A stretch of 64,000 bases of DNA from Craspedostauros australis. Its lineage: Eukaryota; Bacillariophyta; Bacillariophyceae; Mastogloiales; Achnanthaceae. How positions within the stretch are numbered: position 1 is the stretch's first letter; every line of letters starts with the position of its first letter. The stretch covers positions 682,001 to 746,000 of the forward strand of contig JAMXDE010000005.1 of the NCBI GenBank assembly GCA_026770025.1. Reading direction: 5' to 3'. The position numbers and the translations under genes are program-made. Below, in pieces: positions 50,911 through 62,141 of this stretch. The notes under the pieces are model-generated. The model was not told the origin of the DNA, made no database searches, and saw only the letters and a list, made by a program, of their open reading frames with translations.

Positions 50911-53239
50911 ATGACATCCACCAACGACACCAACACCAACAAAAATGGCGACATCGAAGTCGGAGCGACCACCTCCAACAAGATCACCGACATTGTGCCA
51001 TCCAAGACGCAATCTCCTCTCATGGAGTCCTCCGTCTTCAAGTTCCGTGATGTCAACTTCGTCGTCGGCAGCGGCAACAAGAAGAAGCACATCCTCGAGA
51101 ATGTCAGCGGCAAGGTCAAGCACGGTCGTGTGCTGGCCATCATGGGACCGTCCGGAGCAGGAAAGACCACGTTGATCAATGCATTGACGTTGGATGCCTT
51201 CTACGGCGAGCCGTCTGGATCCGTCACCCTCAATGGCGTGCCGCTGTCTGGCAAGATCTTCAAGAAACATTGCTTTGGTAAGTGCACGAGTAATTTGCAT
51301 CGGTACAATACCATACCCTCCAGCAACTCGATTCCTCATCCTCTCACTCTTGTTCTAATTCTGCATTTTTCTATTCTGTCGACCGTGTTTGCCACGCACC
51401 ACCCAATCGCCCAACCAATAAATGAATCAATAAATGAATCAATAAATGAATCAATAAATGAATCAATAAATTGCCTGCAGTCGTCAAGCAGCATGACAAG
51501 CACTGGCCGTACCTCACGGCGCGCGAGAGCCTGATCTACGCCGCCGGATTGTACGATGTCGGCACGCCGCAGACGATCCCCGATATCGTCGATCGCATCA
51601 TCGAAAAGATGGGTCTCAACATCTGCGCCGACACGCGTTGCGCGCGCCTCAGTGGCGGACAGAAGAGACGTCTGAGCATCGCCGTCGCGCTCCTCAAGCA
51701 ACCAACCCTCCTCTTCCTTGATGAACCGACCAGCGGATTGGATGCCGCCGCTGCATCCAACATCATGCAAGAGATCTCTCGCGTTGCCAAGGATGAGAAC
51801 CTCATCATCGTGTGCACCATCCATCAGCCATCCACCAAGGTGTACAATGGATTCGATCAGGTCATGATCATGAGCCGTGGTCGCCAGGCCTTTTCCGGTG
51901 ATGCCCATGAGGCCACACCGTACTTCGACCGCATCGGATACCCTCTTCCGGATGCCACCAACCCGGCCGAGCATTTCCTTGACCTGGTTAACTCCGATTT
52001 CTCCGGCGAGGAAGATGTGGAGAACATCCTCAACTTGTGGGATCAGCACAAGTCCAAGAATGCGTCGTCTCACGGCGGATCCACGCATGGAACCGAACGT
52101 CTCGACGATGATGATGATGACGCTGACGAAGCCGTGGGCATCGAGAAGACCAAGGGCACCAGTTTCTCATCCGAATTGAGCATCATGTTCAAGCGCCACT
52201 TCTCGCTCATCACCCGCGACCCAATCCTCTACCTCGGACGCTGCTTGATCTTCCTCGTCATGTGCATGGTCTTTGGCTTCGTGTACTGGAACGCCCGTGA
52301 CAACGAATTCGATCAGCTGTACAGCAAGATGTGGGTCCAGGTCTGGTATGCCGGCGTCCCAACGAACAGTAAGTACAGCATTGCATTTGAAGTATGGATG
52401 GATGGATGGATGGATGGGCATTTTGATTGCATGAAGCTTCCGAGTGAGGGGAGTTTGAAATGGAGTGGGAGATGCAACGTTTTGGGATGCTCATCAACGT
52501 GATGATACTGTTCAGATCAATTTTCTCATACCTGCACCCTTGAAATTACGATTGCCTCCTGTCCAACACCAAACCATCCTCCTCTTCACTGTCAACCACA
52601 GTGGGAGTCGTGGCCGTGTACGCGCTCAACGATGAGTTCAAGTCCATCCAACGCGAATCGCAGAATGGAATGGTCTCCGCCGGTACCTACGTATTCGCCA
52701 AGTCCATTCTGGTGCTGCCAATCTTCATCCTCTTCGCCATCTCCTCGCTTCTGATTCCAGGATACCTCATTCAAGGTCTTCCATGGGAATCCTTCGGCAT
52801 CCACATCGTCCTCTACGCCGCGCTCATGTTCGTCTTCGAGAGTGTCGCCGAGGTCCTCTCCGTGGCGTTTGATGATCCAATCATCGGCATGCTCCAGTTC
52901 ATGAATTTCTGGTTCGGCAGCTTCCTGTTCGGCGGGTACCTCATCCCAGAGTCCGATCTGTACTGGCCATTGAAGCTGTTCTACTACATCATGCCATACG
53001 GATACTACGTCCGCAGCACGATGTACACCCTCTTCCAAGACACCGACTTCGATGGCGACTTGACATCCGACCAGGCATTGGATGAGCTGAACCTGGTCTT
53101 CCCCGTGGTGAAGAACAACGATACCGTCGGACAGGACATCGCCATCTTGCTGGCCATCGGTGCAGTGTACAAGCTCATGTACATCGTTGCCGTCATGGTC
53201 AAGACCCGCAAGGTCGCCAAGATCCAAGTGCCCAAGTAA
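50911..53239 (+). CDS. ABCG-type half-size ABC transporter (three exons)
   Basis: Spliced model: 50911-51277, 51481-52368 and 52602-53239, 630 residues, normal for an ABCG half-transporter. The introns (203 and 233 bp) have GTAAGT...GCAG and GTAAGT...ACAG ends and join in frame (HCF-V-VKQHDKHW; GVPTN-M-GVVAVYAL). Nucleotide-binding domain first: Walker A GPSGAGKT (about 77), signature LSGGQKRR, Walker B LLFLDEPTSGLD, H-loop CTIHQPS. Then an acidic linker (DDDDDDADEA) and about six membrane segments. Half-transporters dimerise to export lipids, sterols or xenobiotics (family knowledge); the substrate is unknown. The first intron carries a 12-bp tandem repeat beside its acceptor. Confidence 0.92.
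51417..51468 (+). repeat. 12-bp tandem repeat in ABCG intron 1
   Basis: Four perfect copies of CAATAAATGAAT (51417-51464) followed by a partial copy, ending about 12 bases before the splice acceptor at 51480. It lies where a branch site and pyrimidine tract would be expected. Confidence 0.85.
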
Positions 53240-53562
53240 GGTGTCCGATTGACGGACCGAGACATGTGGACAGTGCTGGACCTGCATTCGAATCCCAACA
53301 CGAGTAGCGGCATTGCGTGAGTCATTAGTTTACATATAGATATGCATTGAATTGAATTGGATTGAATTGAAATGAAATGAAATGAAATGAATTCATGCAG
53401 AGGAAGGTGAATAGGCCGTTCGAGTAGAGCAGTTGAGCTGCGAGTTTTGCCTGCCTCGAAGGGTGACATTAGCCGAATCAGCCGGATACCACTCTGTTGT
53501 CTCAACGAAATGAAGAAATAGCGAATGGGATGATCTGTGACATCTCCAAGTTACGGAAGCCC
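53240..53562. other. Convergent 3' region with microsatellite
   Basis: Between the ABCG gene (+) and the TMEM53-like gene (-). Holds a GAATT/GAAAT-type microsatellite at about 53347-53394 (GAAATGAAATGAAATGAAAT). Confidence 0.6.
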
Positions 53563-54489
53563 TCAAGAGTCACCATCATTGCACGAAGCAACGCTCCGTT
53601 CAATCACATCGTCAATCAATGCGCAGTATTCCTCCTTGTAGCTGCGCATATGCTGGACATGAGCGGAGTCTTCGCATTTCATCACGATGAGGTCCACCCC
53701 TTTGGCCCTCCTCGTTTCGATCAACTCTTCGAGCTTGGCCACGTCCGTGATCTCATCCCCTAGACTGTAGATGTACGCCTGCTTCCTACCGCTCGTGCTG
53801 TTGCTCATGTTATCCCAGTACTCCTCCGCGGAGCTTGGATAGCCAAAAAGCATCCGGAAGTTGTAGAATCCCACCGCCGTGAAGAGCAGGGAGAAGATGC
53901 CGAACTGCAGAAAGTAATTGGACCCGGTCGCTTCTCGGATGGCTTGCATGCTATTGGCAAGGTAGAGGTAGGCTGGGGCCGAATCGAAGACCTGCCACCC
54001 CAGTTTCATTCTTTCCCCGATGAGGTACAGATCATCGGTCGCCTCCTTGTTCTGTTTGTCCTCGCTTTCACTCTCTCCGTACTCTTCCTCCCGCAGCAGC
54101 AGTTCAAGATCGAGCATCTCCAGGTTGAAGACACCGCCGTTGCTGAAGGCGTGGATGATCAGCGGAACTTTGGCATCGTCGCTGCCACCGTCACCGTCAC
54201 CGTCACTGTTGCGCGAAGCTTTCTCCATCTCGGCATGACGGATCAGTTTGGCGACATGCGGCAGAACGCGCAGCATGTCCGTTCGGATCTTTGACTTCCA
54301 ACGTGTCATGATCGCTGTTGGATCGGCAATGGCTGATACCGTCGAACAGCCGCGGTCGTTGTACAGTTCCGCATACTTGTCCACATGCTTCAATGGACTT
54401 CCCATCCAACCGAACAACAGCACCACCGCCTTTGAGTCCTCGACTTCTTTCACGCAGATGCGCTTGGATCCTGCCGCTGTCTCCTCCAT
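53563..54489 (-). CDS. TMEM53-like (DUF829) alpha/beta-hydrolase family protein
   Basis: 308 residues, intronless. The N-terminal VVLLFGWMGSPLKHVDKYAELY and the nucleophile-type HAFSNGG (about 113) match the DUF829/TMEM53 fold, as do DSAPA (about 172) and, near the end, SLGDEITDVAKLEEL and DSAHVQHMRSYKEEY, which supply the Asp and His of a possible triad. A hydrophobic stretch at about 195-215 (LQFGIFSLLFTAVGFYNFRM) suggests membrane contact, as in animal TMEM53 at the nuclear envelope. Asp/Gly-rich and Glu-rich inserts (about 98 and 135) are low complexity. Enzyme activity is not established for the family. Confidence 0.8.
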   Translation of the reverse strand: MEETAAGSKRICVKEVEDSKAVVLLFGWMGSPLKHVDKYAELYNDRGCSTVSAIADPTAIMTRWKSKIRTDMLRVLPHVAKLIRHAEMEKASRNSDGDGDGGSDDAKVPLIIHAFSNGGVFNLEMLDLELLLREEEYGESESEDKQNKEATDDLYLIGERMKLGWQVFDSAPAYLYLANSMQAIREATGSNYFLQFGIFSLLFTAVGFYNFRMLFGYPSSAEEYWDNMSNSTSGRKQAYIYSLGDEITDVAKLEELIETRRAKGVDLIVMKCEDSAHVQHMRSYKEEYCALIDDVIERSVASCNDGDS

Positions 54490-55072
54490 GGCTGTGAATC
54501 GTTCTTTTCATATCGAGTCGGACCGAATGATCTCGAAGGATGCCGCCGTCGCTTGCGCAGTTGTCATTCTTGCAATCACCAGCGACCTGATCGTGGCGAT
54601 GGTCTCTTTTCACGACGCCACGCATCGCATCACCCACCCAATACGACACAAAGGCGCATCCGCAACTGCCGTGTTGTTGGCTTCTCTTTTTCTCTGTTCA
54701 GATCATGTGGGAGAATCGTTTCCGTGAGTGCGGAAGAAGTTCTTTCAACCGTTGCAGGTGGTTTGGTGTATCCACGACTGGAAAGATACTCTGTGTTTCT
54801 TTGTCTGTCCGGCTGATGTGACGATAGCCAATGCCGACCATCAACGCATCATCGGCAGCCTCGACGCCAACCGCAGAATGAACATCAACGCTAGCGTCTC
54901 CATTTTTGGGCAACGGTCTGCAACCATACTCGACCATACTCGCATGCCATCCATACCCATCCCATCCCAGCGTAACGTAACGTAACGTAACAAACAGCTC
55001 AACACTCCAATCAAGCAAAGCACCAAACCATCAAGGCCACCGCCGCTCTACTCGTACCTATTCTATCACACA
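54490..55072. promoter_or_regulatory. Divergent promoter region
   Basis: Between the TMEM53-like gene (-) and the dioxygenase-like gene (+). A CGTAA unit is repeated four times at 54971-54990, about 80 bp before the ATG, followed by CTACTCGTACC. No gene supported; the 54698-55018 minus-strand frame is judged noise. Confidence 0.5.
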
Positions 55073-56233
55073 ATGATATCCAGCTTGCACCCGAGAAGCG
55101 TCATCGCGCTGTGGCTGCTCAACATCTGGGCTGTCCAAGCATTCACCGTGGTTCCGGAACATGTGGCGGTCGGAATCTCACGACACGACGATGGAACGTG
55201 GACCGATGGCACGCTGTGCACTTCCACGGCGCTGTTCATGGGAAAGAAGAAGAAGAACAAGCTGTCCATGCAAGAAAAGTTGGCAAAGCGAGCAAAGAGG
55301 TTGGTGTCCACCAAATTGGATCTTCCACCGCCGCAGCTCGATTTCAAAACCCCAGCTGCCAAGCCGTCAGAGGCCTTGCTCACCAAGCAGAAAGCTGAAG
55401 CTGAAAAGGCCGCCCTCGCGAGTTCCGGTGCCACGACGACCACAACGCCTGGCCTCGACGCGTCCAAGAAGATCACTGACCCAGACACGGCCGAGCAGAA
55501 GGCCAAGCAGTTGCTGAAGGCTCAGCGCGACAGCGTGACGATGCTGACCTTGGTCAAGGAGAGGATAGATGCCTTGCCGGTCGATGCCATCCAAGCGTCG
55601 TTGGCGGATCAGGGATACCACGTCGTGGATGGGTTCTTGGGCGACGACGACATCATTGCGGCATTGAACGAGGAGGGCAGCGACGTACTGTCCATGATGG
55701 AACTCGATCTGTCCAACATCGGCAGCGGCGAATACATCATCGGAGTCAAGGGAGGTGAGGATCAGTACAAGGCTTGTCCCAGAACCATCGAGTTCGTCGT
55801 CAGCGCCACGAAGCACACTGCCACGCACTTGAAGATGGCGGAAGAAATCAGCGACGGTGCGTCCATGGCGTACCTACGAACCTTCGATCGAAAGGCGTTG
55901 AAGGCATCGTTGGCGCTGTTGACCGGCGGTGAAGACGAAGGCTCTCTGTTTGCGGCGTCCGCGTCCAAACCGTTCGCGGTGGTTGCGGGCGAAGACAATG
56001 ACCAGCGCAAGCTTTCCATGTTCTACTACATCGTGCCACAGAGCTGGGATGAGAAATGCGGCGGAGGCATGACATTCGATGGAAGCACGCCTACAAAGGT
56101 CGCAGCTGCTTCGGACCGTCTCATCATCTTCAATTCCGACACCGCCAAAGTCCAGCAAGATATGTGGAGGGGAGATGATTCCGATGACCATCAAATGGGA
56201 ACTCGATTGGAATTGCATTTGGTGAAGAAATAG
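55073..56233 (+). CDS. Plastid-targeted protein resembling a prolyl 4-hydroxylase fold, iron ligands missing
   Basis: 386 residues, no intron. The signal (about 8-23) ends AVQAF-TVVPE, a plastid motif. Residues 45-150 form a Lys/Ala-rich linker likely to be helical. From about 180 the protein resembles the 2OG dioxygenase/prolyl-hydroxylase fold: GYHVVDGFLGDDDIIAAL, then SMFYYIVPQSW, CGGGMTF and DRLIIFNSD, the strand pattern seen around the iron site. However, no HxD precedes MFYYIVP and no distal His follows IIFNSD, so it is probably inactive as an iron enzyme or uses a different site. Function unknown. Confidence 0.72.
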   Translation: MISSLHPRSVIALWLLNIWAVQAFTVVPEHVAVGISRHDDGTWTDGTLCTSTALFMGKKKKNKLSMQEKLAKRAKRLVSTKLDLPPPQLDFKTPAAKPSEALLTKQKAEAEKAALASSGATTTTTPGLDASKKITDPDTAEQKAKQLLKAQRDSVTMLTLVKERIDALPVDAIQASLADQGYHVVDGFLGDDDIIAALNEEGSDVLSMMELDLSNIGSGEYIIGVKGGEDQYKACPRTIEFVVSATKHTATHLKMAEEISDGASMAYLRTFDRKALKASLALLTGGEDEGSLFAASASKPFAVVAGEDNDQRKLSMFYYIVPQSWDEKCGGGMTFDGSTPTKVAAASDRLIIFNSDTAKVQQDMWRGDDSDDHQMGTRLELHLVKK

Positions 56234-56609
56234 ATGCAGTGCTACGAGGATGCATGCTGAGAATAAGTGCAATTAACTACGCTGAGGACTGTGATTTAGA
56301 GCTGATCGTATAGGGACTCATTCCTGTGGCGTACCTACTATAGATTATCGCAAACGAGCCGACAGGATAGTCGGTGTCGTGGGTCCGCCGCGGCGTATTC
56401 GGTTGGTTCGGTTTGGATCGCAGAAACCGCATTGAGTGACGTCACAACGTGGATACAACACGCAACACGCAAAAAACGGAAGATCTGGATCCGACAACAC
56501 CGACGAATCGAAGACATTCGCACACACACAACTTCACTCTCAACGGTTTGCCACACAGTCCAAGCATCACATTGCATTGGAGTGCATTGCATTGCGCACG
56601 TTGACGATA
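56234..56609. other. Intergenic region before the MTHFSD-like gene
   Basis: No gene. The frame upstream of 56610 is open from 56436 but is not expected to be translated, because the signal sequence begins at 56610. Confidence 0.5.
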
Positions 56610-57776
56610 ATGAAGCTACGCACTGATTTTGTTCTCGTGCTGCTCCTGCCAGTTGCATCCAGCTTTGTGATCCATCACCACACAACTGGTCGTGTGAGCC
56701 AGTCCATTGTGCAGCACCCGTCAGCGAATACCAAGACCTCAGTTGCATCAAGCAAGGACTCCTTCGACGAAGTCGCATACGAAAAGGACCGTCTGACAAA
56801 AGACGCAGAAGCCATGGATGGCATGAAGGAAGAAGCTGAGAAGGAGTTCTCCAAGTTGCGGACGCCGTGGAAATGGGTGATCCGCAAACGCATTTGGGAC
56901 ATGATGGAGGAGAAGGACTACGCCGCATTCCCGAGACCCGTCCACCATCGCATTCCATCCTTCAAGGGTGCCGAACAGGCCGCAGCCAGACTGGCGGCGC
57001 TGGATGAATTCCAAAACGCCAAATGCATCAAGGTGAATCCCGACACGCCGCAACGGCCCGTACGTCATCTCGTTTTGGAGCAAGGCAAGACCTTGCTGAC
57101 GCCGCAACCGCGGCTGCGAACGGGATTCTTCTCGACTTTGAGCATGGCGTCGCTGCCGTCGCAGGTGCAGGTCGAGGCCTGCACTTCCTCGAAGGGCGTC
57201 GTGAAGTACGGCACTCCCGTTACCTTGAACGAAGACTACACGGTGGATATCGTCGTCGTGGGCAGCACGGCGGTGTGCCCTGAAAGCGGCGCGCGCGTTG
57301 GCAAGGGAGAAGGATTTGCCGAACTGGAGTGGGGCATCCTGACGACGCAGGGCAACATCGATGCCTCCAAGACGCTGGTCGTCACGACGGTGCACGACTC
57401 GCAGATCGTTGACGATATGGACGCGTCCGATCTGACGAAGCACGATGTTCCGGTCGACGTGATCGTGACGCCGACCAAGGTGATCCGCGTGCCCAATCGC
57501 GCACCGAAGCCGTCGGGCGTCATGTGGGATCTGCTGTCGCCGCAGAAGCTGGCATCCATCCGCGTGTTGCAACAGCTGAAGCGAGAGATCGAAGAACGAG
57601 ATGGCATCGTCTTGCCATCCGGGCCCGATGAAGTCCTGCCGCCAGTCGCATCCCGAAAAAACAAGAGCGACGGCGGTGGCAAAGGGAAAGGCAAAGGCAA
57701 AGGTAAGGGGGAGAATGATCGGAGTAGAAGTAGAAGCAGGAGCAACAGCAGCAATCGAAGCGCAAACAAGGATTAA
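56610..57776 (+). CDS. MTHFSD-like (5-formyl-THF cyclo-ligase family) protein, plastid-targeted
   Basis: 388 residues from ATG 56610, chosen because a signal follows immediately (LRTDFVLVLLLPVASSF-V, plastid motif). The core matches methenyltetrahydrofolate-synthetase-domain proteins: WKWVIRKRIWDMMEEKD, FPRPVHHRIPSFKGAEQAA, CIKVNPDTPQRPVRHLVLEQGKTLLTPQPRLRTG, VGKGEGFAELEWG. The family is related to 5-formyltetrahydrofolate cyclo-ligase; whether MTHFSD itself is enzymatic is not established. The C-terminus adds GKGKGKGKG and RSRSRSRS stretches suggestive of nucleic-acid binding. No intron. It would add to a plastid folate/one-carbon set. Confidence 0.85.
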   Translation: MKLRTDFVLVLLLPVASSFVIHHHTTGRVSQSIVQHPSANTKTSVASSKDSFDEVAYEKDRLTKDAEAMDGMKEEAEKEFSKLRTPWKWVIRKRIWDMMEEKDYAAFPRPVHHRIPSFKGAEQAAARLAALDEFQNAKCIKVNPDTPQRPVRHLVLEQGKTLLTPQPRLRTGFFSTLSMASLPSQVQVEACTSSKGVVKYGTPVTLNEDYTVDIVVVGSTAVCPESGARVGKGEGFAELEWGILTTQGNIDASKTLVVTTVHDSQIVDDMDASDLTKHDVPVDVIVTPTKVIRVPNRAPKPSGVMWDLLSPQKLASIRVLQQLKREIEERDGIVLPSGPDEVLPPVASRKNKSDGGGKGKGKGKGKGENDRSRSRSRSNSSNRSANKD

Positions 57777-58456
57777 CGCGCAGGGGCAAGGTGGCCTCTC
57801 TCTCTCTCTCTCTCTCTCTGAAAGGATTGTCCGCCACTGACGAAGAAGAGCACGCAGTTGACTTGCTTGAGCGTACATCTACCTAAACATTGCGTTGAGA
57901 ACTTGGTTTCATAGAGTAGAGTACCGCAAGTATGAATCTTTTGATGACGATCTCAGCGTGGCGTCATGTCAAACAGGGAAGCATGGATCTATCTTCGATA
58001 TACACTACTACGAAAGCACATGCATCAAATATGCATAAACAGACACACTCAACCGACGCGACAGAAACGAAGACGAGAGGAAGAACACGCAAAACAGAAC
58101 TGTCGTGATTGGAACGAATGAGTGTGGCACGACAACCACCCATCGCAATGATGGATCTTCGGCACATGATGTCAACAAAGATTGCGAGACAACAGAACAC
58201 AGCCGTCACCAGCCAACCAACCAAACGAGGAAGCAACGAAGCAACGAAGGAAGGAAACAGTTGGGTGACCGGCGAGAACTGGCGACTCTGGAGCGCAGCG
58301 AAGACACAGACAGACCCTTGAAGAGAGACAACCATCAACGCCAAACGAAGTGCCAGCAATAGACTCCGACACACCACAGCCATCACCAAACCACGCATCA
58401 CAGCCATCACAGCCACCACAGCCGACACAACCACATAAGAACAACACCGATCGAAG
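57777..58456. other. Intergenic region with (CT)n
   Basis: A (CT)12 microsatellite at about 57796-57819 lies just after the MTHFSD-like stop. The region up to UMP synthase has no gene; the leader is rich in CAACCAACC/ACAGCCATCACC. Confidence 0.55.
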
Positions 58457-60962
58457 ATGACCACGTTCTTCAGAAAGCTTGAGGCACGCATCGAAAAGAC
58501 GAACTCATTGCTCTGTGTCGGACTCGATCCGCACTCCAAGCAGATCGCCGATGGTTCGGTGACGGACGCAGCTCAGAAGTGCGAGGCGGCCTACTCCTTC
58601 TGCAAGCGCATCATCGACGCCACGATCCCCTACGCCTCATGCTACAAGCCCAACGGCGCCTTCTTCGAAGCGCTCGGTGATGACGGCACCAAGACGCTGT
58701 GCCGCGTTCTCAAGGAGATTCCCTCCGACATCCCGATATTGCTCGACGTCAAACGCGGGGATATCGGTTCCACCGCGGCCGCTTACGCAGAGGCATGCTA
58801 CGATCATGCAAACGCGGACGCCGTCACCCTGTCACCGCTAATGGGGTGGGATTCCATCGCGCCGTTCGTAACAGGTAAGCCATCGACGTGTTGCAGTGTC
58901 ATGCGATCTCCACTTTGAAGCTGACGTTGATGATGGCGACTCTGATGATGGTGATGGTGATGGTGATGAGTCTTCCTTGATGGACCTCTGATTCGACACA
59001 TTCGACTTGTTGCAAATCCAACTCAAACTTCGCACGGCCATACTCTACAAGCATTGAGATCAGCACACTGACACGCATGCCATGTTATTCCTCATGCCAA
59101 ACACCCGAACGCCATGATACGCTTTGACAACCCCCACAATGGGCCGATACGACCACGGTACCCGACAGAGAAGTATTCAAGCAAGGGCGCATTCCTGCTG
59201 TGCAAAACATCAAACCCTGGATCGAACGACTTCCTCGCACTCGATCTGGCATCCAATGAGACCCTGTACGAACACATTGCAAAGCTGACGAATAAGTGGT
59301 CGGCCAAGCACGATGCCTCCCTCGGTTTGGTCGTCGGTGCGACGGATGCAACTGCGCTCACCCTGGCACGCAAGGCTGGAGGCGACAGCGTTTGGATCCT
59401 CGCGCCGGGGGTCGGTGCGCAAGGCGGGGATTTGAATGCTGCGGTTGCTGCGGGGACCAACCAATCCGGGACGGGATTGCTCATCCCCGTCTCAAGAGGG
59501 ATCAGCAAGGCCGACGATCCGGCGGCCGCCGCAAAGGAACTCATGGAAAATATCAACGCCGCAAGAGCCGAGGCCGCATCATCCTCGTCCTCGCCGACGG
59601 ATGCAGATATCTCGATCGCACCATACCAGAAAGAGTTTTTGGAATTCAGTCTTTCGCAAGGTGTCCTCAAATTTGGCTCCTTCGTCCTCAAGAGCGGACG
59701 CACGTCACCCTACTTCTTCAATGCCGGTCTCTTCGCCACCGGCAGCGCACTCTTCAAGCTTGGCAAGTGCTACGCATCGGCCATCATGCAAGCCCCAGAA
59801 CTGTAAGTGTCATCGCGGGTCGAAATGCTTGTTTGGCCGTCTGTGATATCATGCCCGCTTCTCTATCTTGCTTGGCAGTTCGTGCAAGGCATTGTCACTG
59901 GACAAGGAAATGAAGAGTACCCAACTTGGTCCGTGTTATTGATCCGCCCCCGCGTGAGTGGCGATGAACTAAATTCAAGTTGTCAGATCCTTGTCCGGTG
60001 CTTGCAAGCGCAATTCGCAAGCCATCACAGCCAGCAACAGCAAACTGCGTCACTCTGTGTTGCCACATCATGCCACGCCTCGAATATGCATGCACGCCAG
60101 TGTCGTCAATGAGGAACCACTTGGTCTTCTTTCACCTAATCCCTTCGCGGGAGATGCCGGTCAACACCCAACCGCTGATTAACTATTTTCTGAGACAACA
60201 CAGTGCCGGCAACACCAATGCAGATCGAAGCGTCGCAACGTCGGCGATTGAGGTTTGAGGCATGCACGCATATCGCAATTCTGTTTTCGACGGCGATATC
60301 AAACGTCACGAATGCACAGCCCTTTTCCCATCCCGGCCGTCTCTCGCTCACTCAACCAATTCGCCTCTGCAATTCATCGTTATTCATCTTCGGTCATTCC
60401 TTCGTTGTCGACGGGCATACACACATACACACACGTGCGTGTACACACTCTTCTATCGCTCACAACACACAGAACGGATGGCAAAGGAAAGGCCAAGTTC
60501 GACGTCGTGTTCGGGCCAGCATACAAGGGAATATCGCTGGGCGCCATCGTCTGCGCTGCACTGTACGACAACTACGGCGTGGATGTCGGCTTCGCCTACA
60601 ACCGGAAAGAAGCCAAGACGCACGGAGAAAGCGGCAAGCTGGTTGGAGCTGCCATGGAAGGCAAATCCGTTCTGATTCTCGATGATGTCATCACAGCCGG
60701 AACGGCCATCCGAGAATCGTTCACGATGCTCACGGAGATCGGCGCCAAGACGATGGGAATCTCCATCGCCCTTGATCGAGCCGAGAAGCGTTCACTCGAG
60801 GATCCAGTGTCCGCCGTCCAGGCCGTCGCGAGAGATCTCGGCGTACCGGTCGTCTCGATCGTCAACCTTCCCCAGCTCCAAACCTTCATCGAAGGGTCGT
60901 CCATGTACGGTGAGGACACCCTGCGAACCGTCAAGGAGTACAGAGCGCAGTATGGTGTATAG
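58457..60962 (+). CDS. UMPS: UMP synthase: OMP decarboxylase fused to orotate phosphoribosyltransferase (three exons)
   Basis: Spliced model: 58457-58874, 59169-59802 and 60473-60962, 513 residues. Introns have GTAAGC/ACAG and GTAAGT/ACAG ends; the second is 670 bp. Exon 1 and the start of exon 2 carry OMP decarboxylase with [19 protein letters not shown] and the catalytic D-x-K-x-x-D in [11 protein letters not shown]. Exon 2 continues with [18 protein letters not shown] and [10 protein letters not shown], then the start of OPRT ([21 protein letters not shown]). Exon 3 gives FGPAYKG and the PRPP-binding [13 protein letters not shown]. The two steps convert orotate through OMP to UMP. The order, decarboxylase first, is reversed from animal and plant enzymes but is known in stramenopiles and kinetoplastids. 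Junctions restore family sequence. Confidence 0.94.
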
Positions 60963-62141
60963 ATGTTTATTCGCAGCAACACACTCAATCGTTCGTTTCC
61001 CAATCCAAGTAAGCAAAGAGTATTCGTAGGTATTACACGCAGGTAACAGAGGACACGGCAGCTGGAACGATCGATGCACGTGGCGGACGACCAGCCGTAT
61101 TCCTGTATTTACATACTGTAGGGGTGCATCGTGCGGATGACAACCCCAACATCCAATCACCTCCAATGTGGCTCGTACGCAGTCCGCACTGTTCGAACTG
61201 CAGATAGCGATTGCCAGCAACTATCTGTAGCCAAACGATTGACTGGTTCGTCTGGATCAAGCGAGAGGAGCCCGGACGCTCGAGCCGACACCGCAGGAAG
61301 AACAGATCAAAAGCTCCTCGACGAATTCTGGGGAGGCATCTCCGTCCTTTTTTGCGGCATTTGGTTTTCGCATGTTGAAAGAGGAACAACCTTGAAGAAT
61401 GGGACACTCTGCGGCTGCTGATACTTGTACTTCAAATCGTCAAACCCTCTCCTGTACGGCTTTTGAGCTGATGATGGTATTCGTGAGAGCGACGGAGAAC
61501 CAGGCCTGCTGGTATTGACGATCACAAATAGTCGAGCGGCGGTATTAATGAAGCAGGATGACCATATGCTTGTTGATGTTGGTAGCACTATTGCGGTCTT
61601 CCCTGCGCAGACGGGGAGCATTTGTTTCCGTGACGCCGCCGTTTTCTATGTGATCTTGTGACTCTCGCCATTCTTGCTGCCCTCCTCTTTGGCATCTCTT
61701 GGATCCGCATGATGTCTTGCTCATACGAACCACAGGAGCACGAATACACTCGTGCGTATGACACGAGTACGCATTGGCACACTCGTCTCATTTGGGATAG
61801 TATTATATCAGATTAATCATGGTTCACAACGACCAAAACAAGATGAGATTCGGTCGGCCGCTATGATCTCAGGACCACGAACAACGACACTGGATCTACT
61901 CGCTCATTCGGTGGTGACAAGATCGAACATTTAACAACAACGGTACGCTACTCCACCCCTTCTGCTCAGTTCTATGTTGGTGGGCGAGGAACGATATGGG
62001 TACTCAAGCAATGCATACACGTACCCGTTCGCGGGTTTGTCACGAGTAGACACGATTGCAGAGGTAAGGCAGGATAGTATGGTATGCTAGTATATGTCTA
62101 AGGATCTAAGCGAAAGGGCGCACCGCATCATAGCGCAGAGT
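60963..62141. other. Convergent 3' region
   Basis: Between UMP synthase (+) and the DUF6824-like gene (-). No gene supported; the frames here lack domain character. Scattered CGAGTA/ACGAGTA motifs occur near 61730-61790 and 62040-62050. Confidence 0.45.

Noticed and set aside
56748-57878. 376-codon minus-strand frame opposite the MTHFSD-like gene
   Set aside because: Shadow frame; the plus strand has the family signature.
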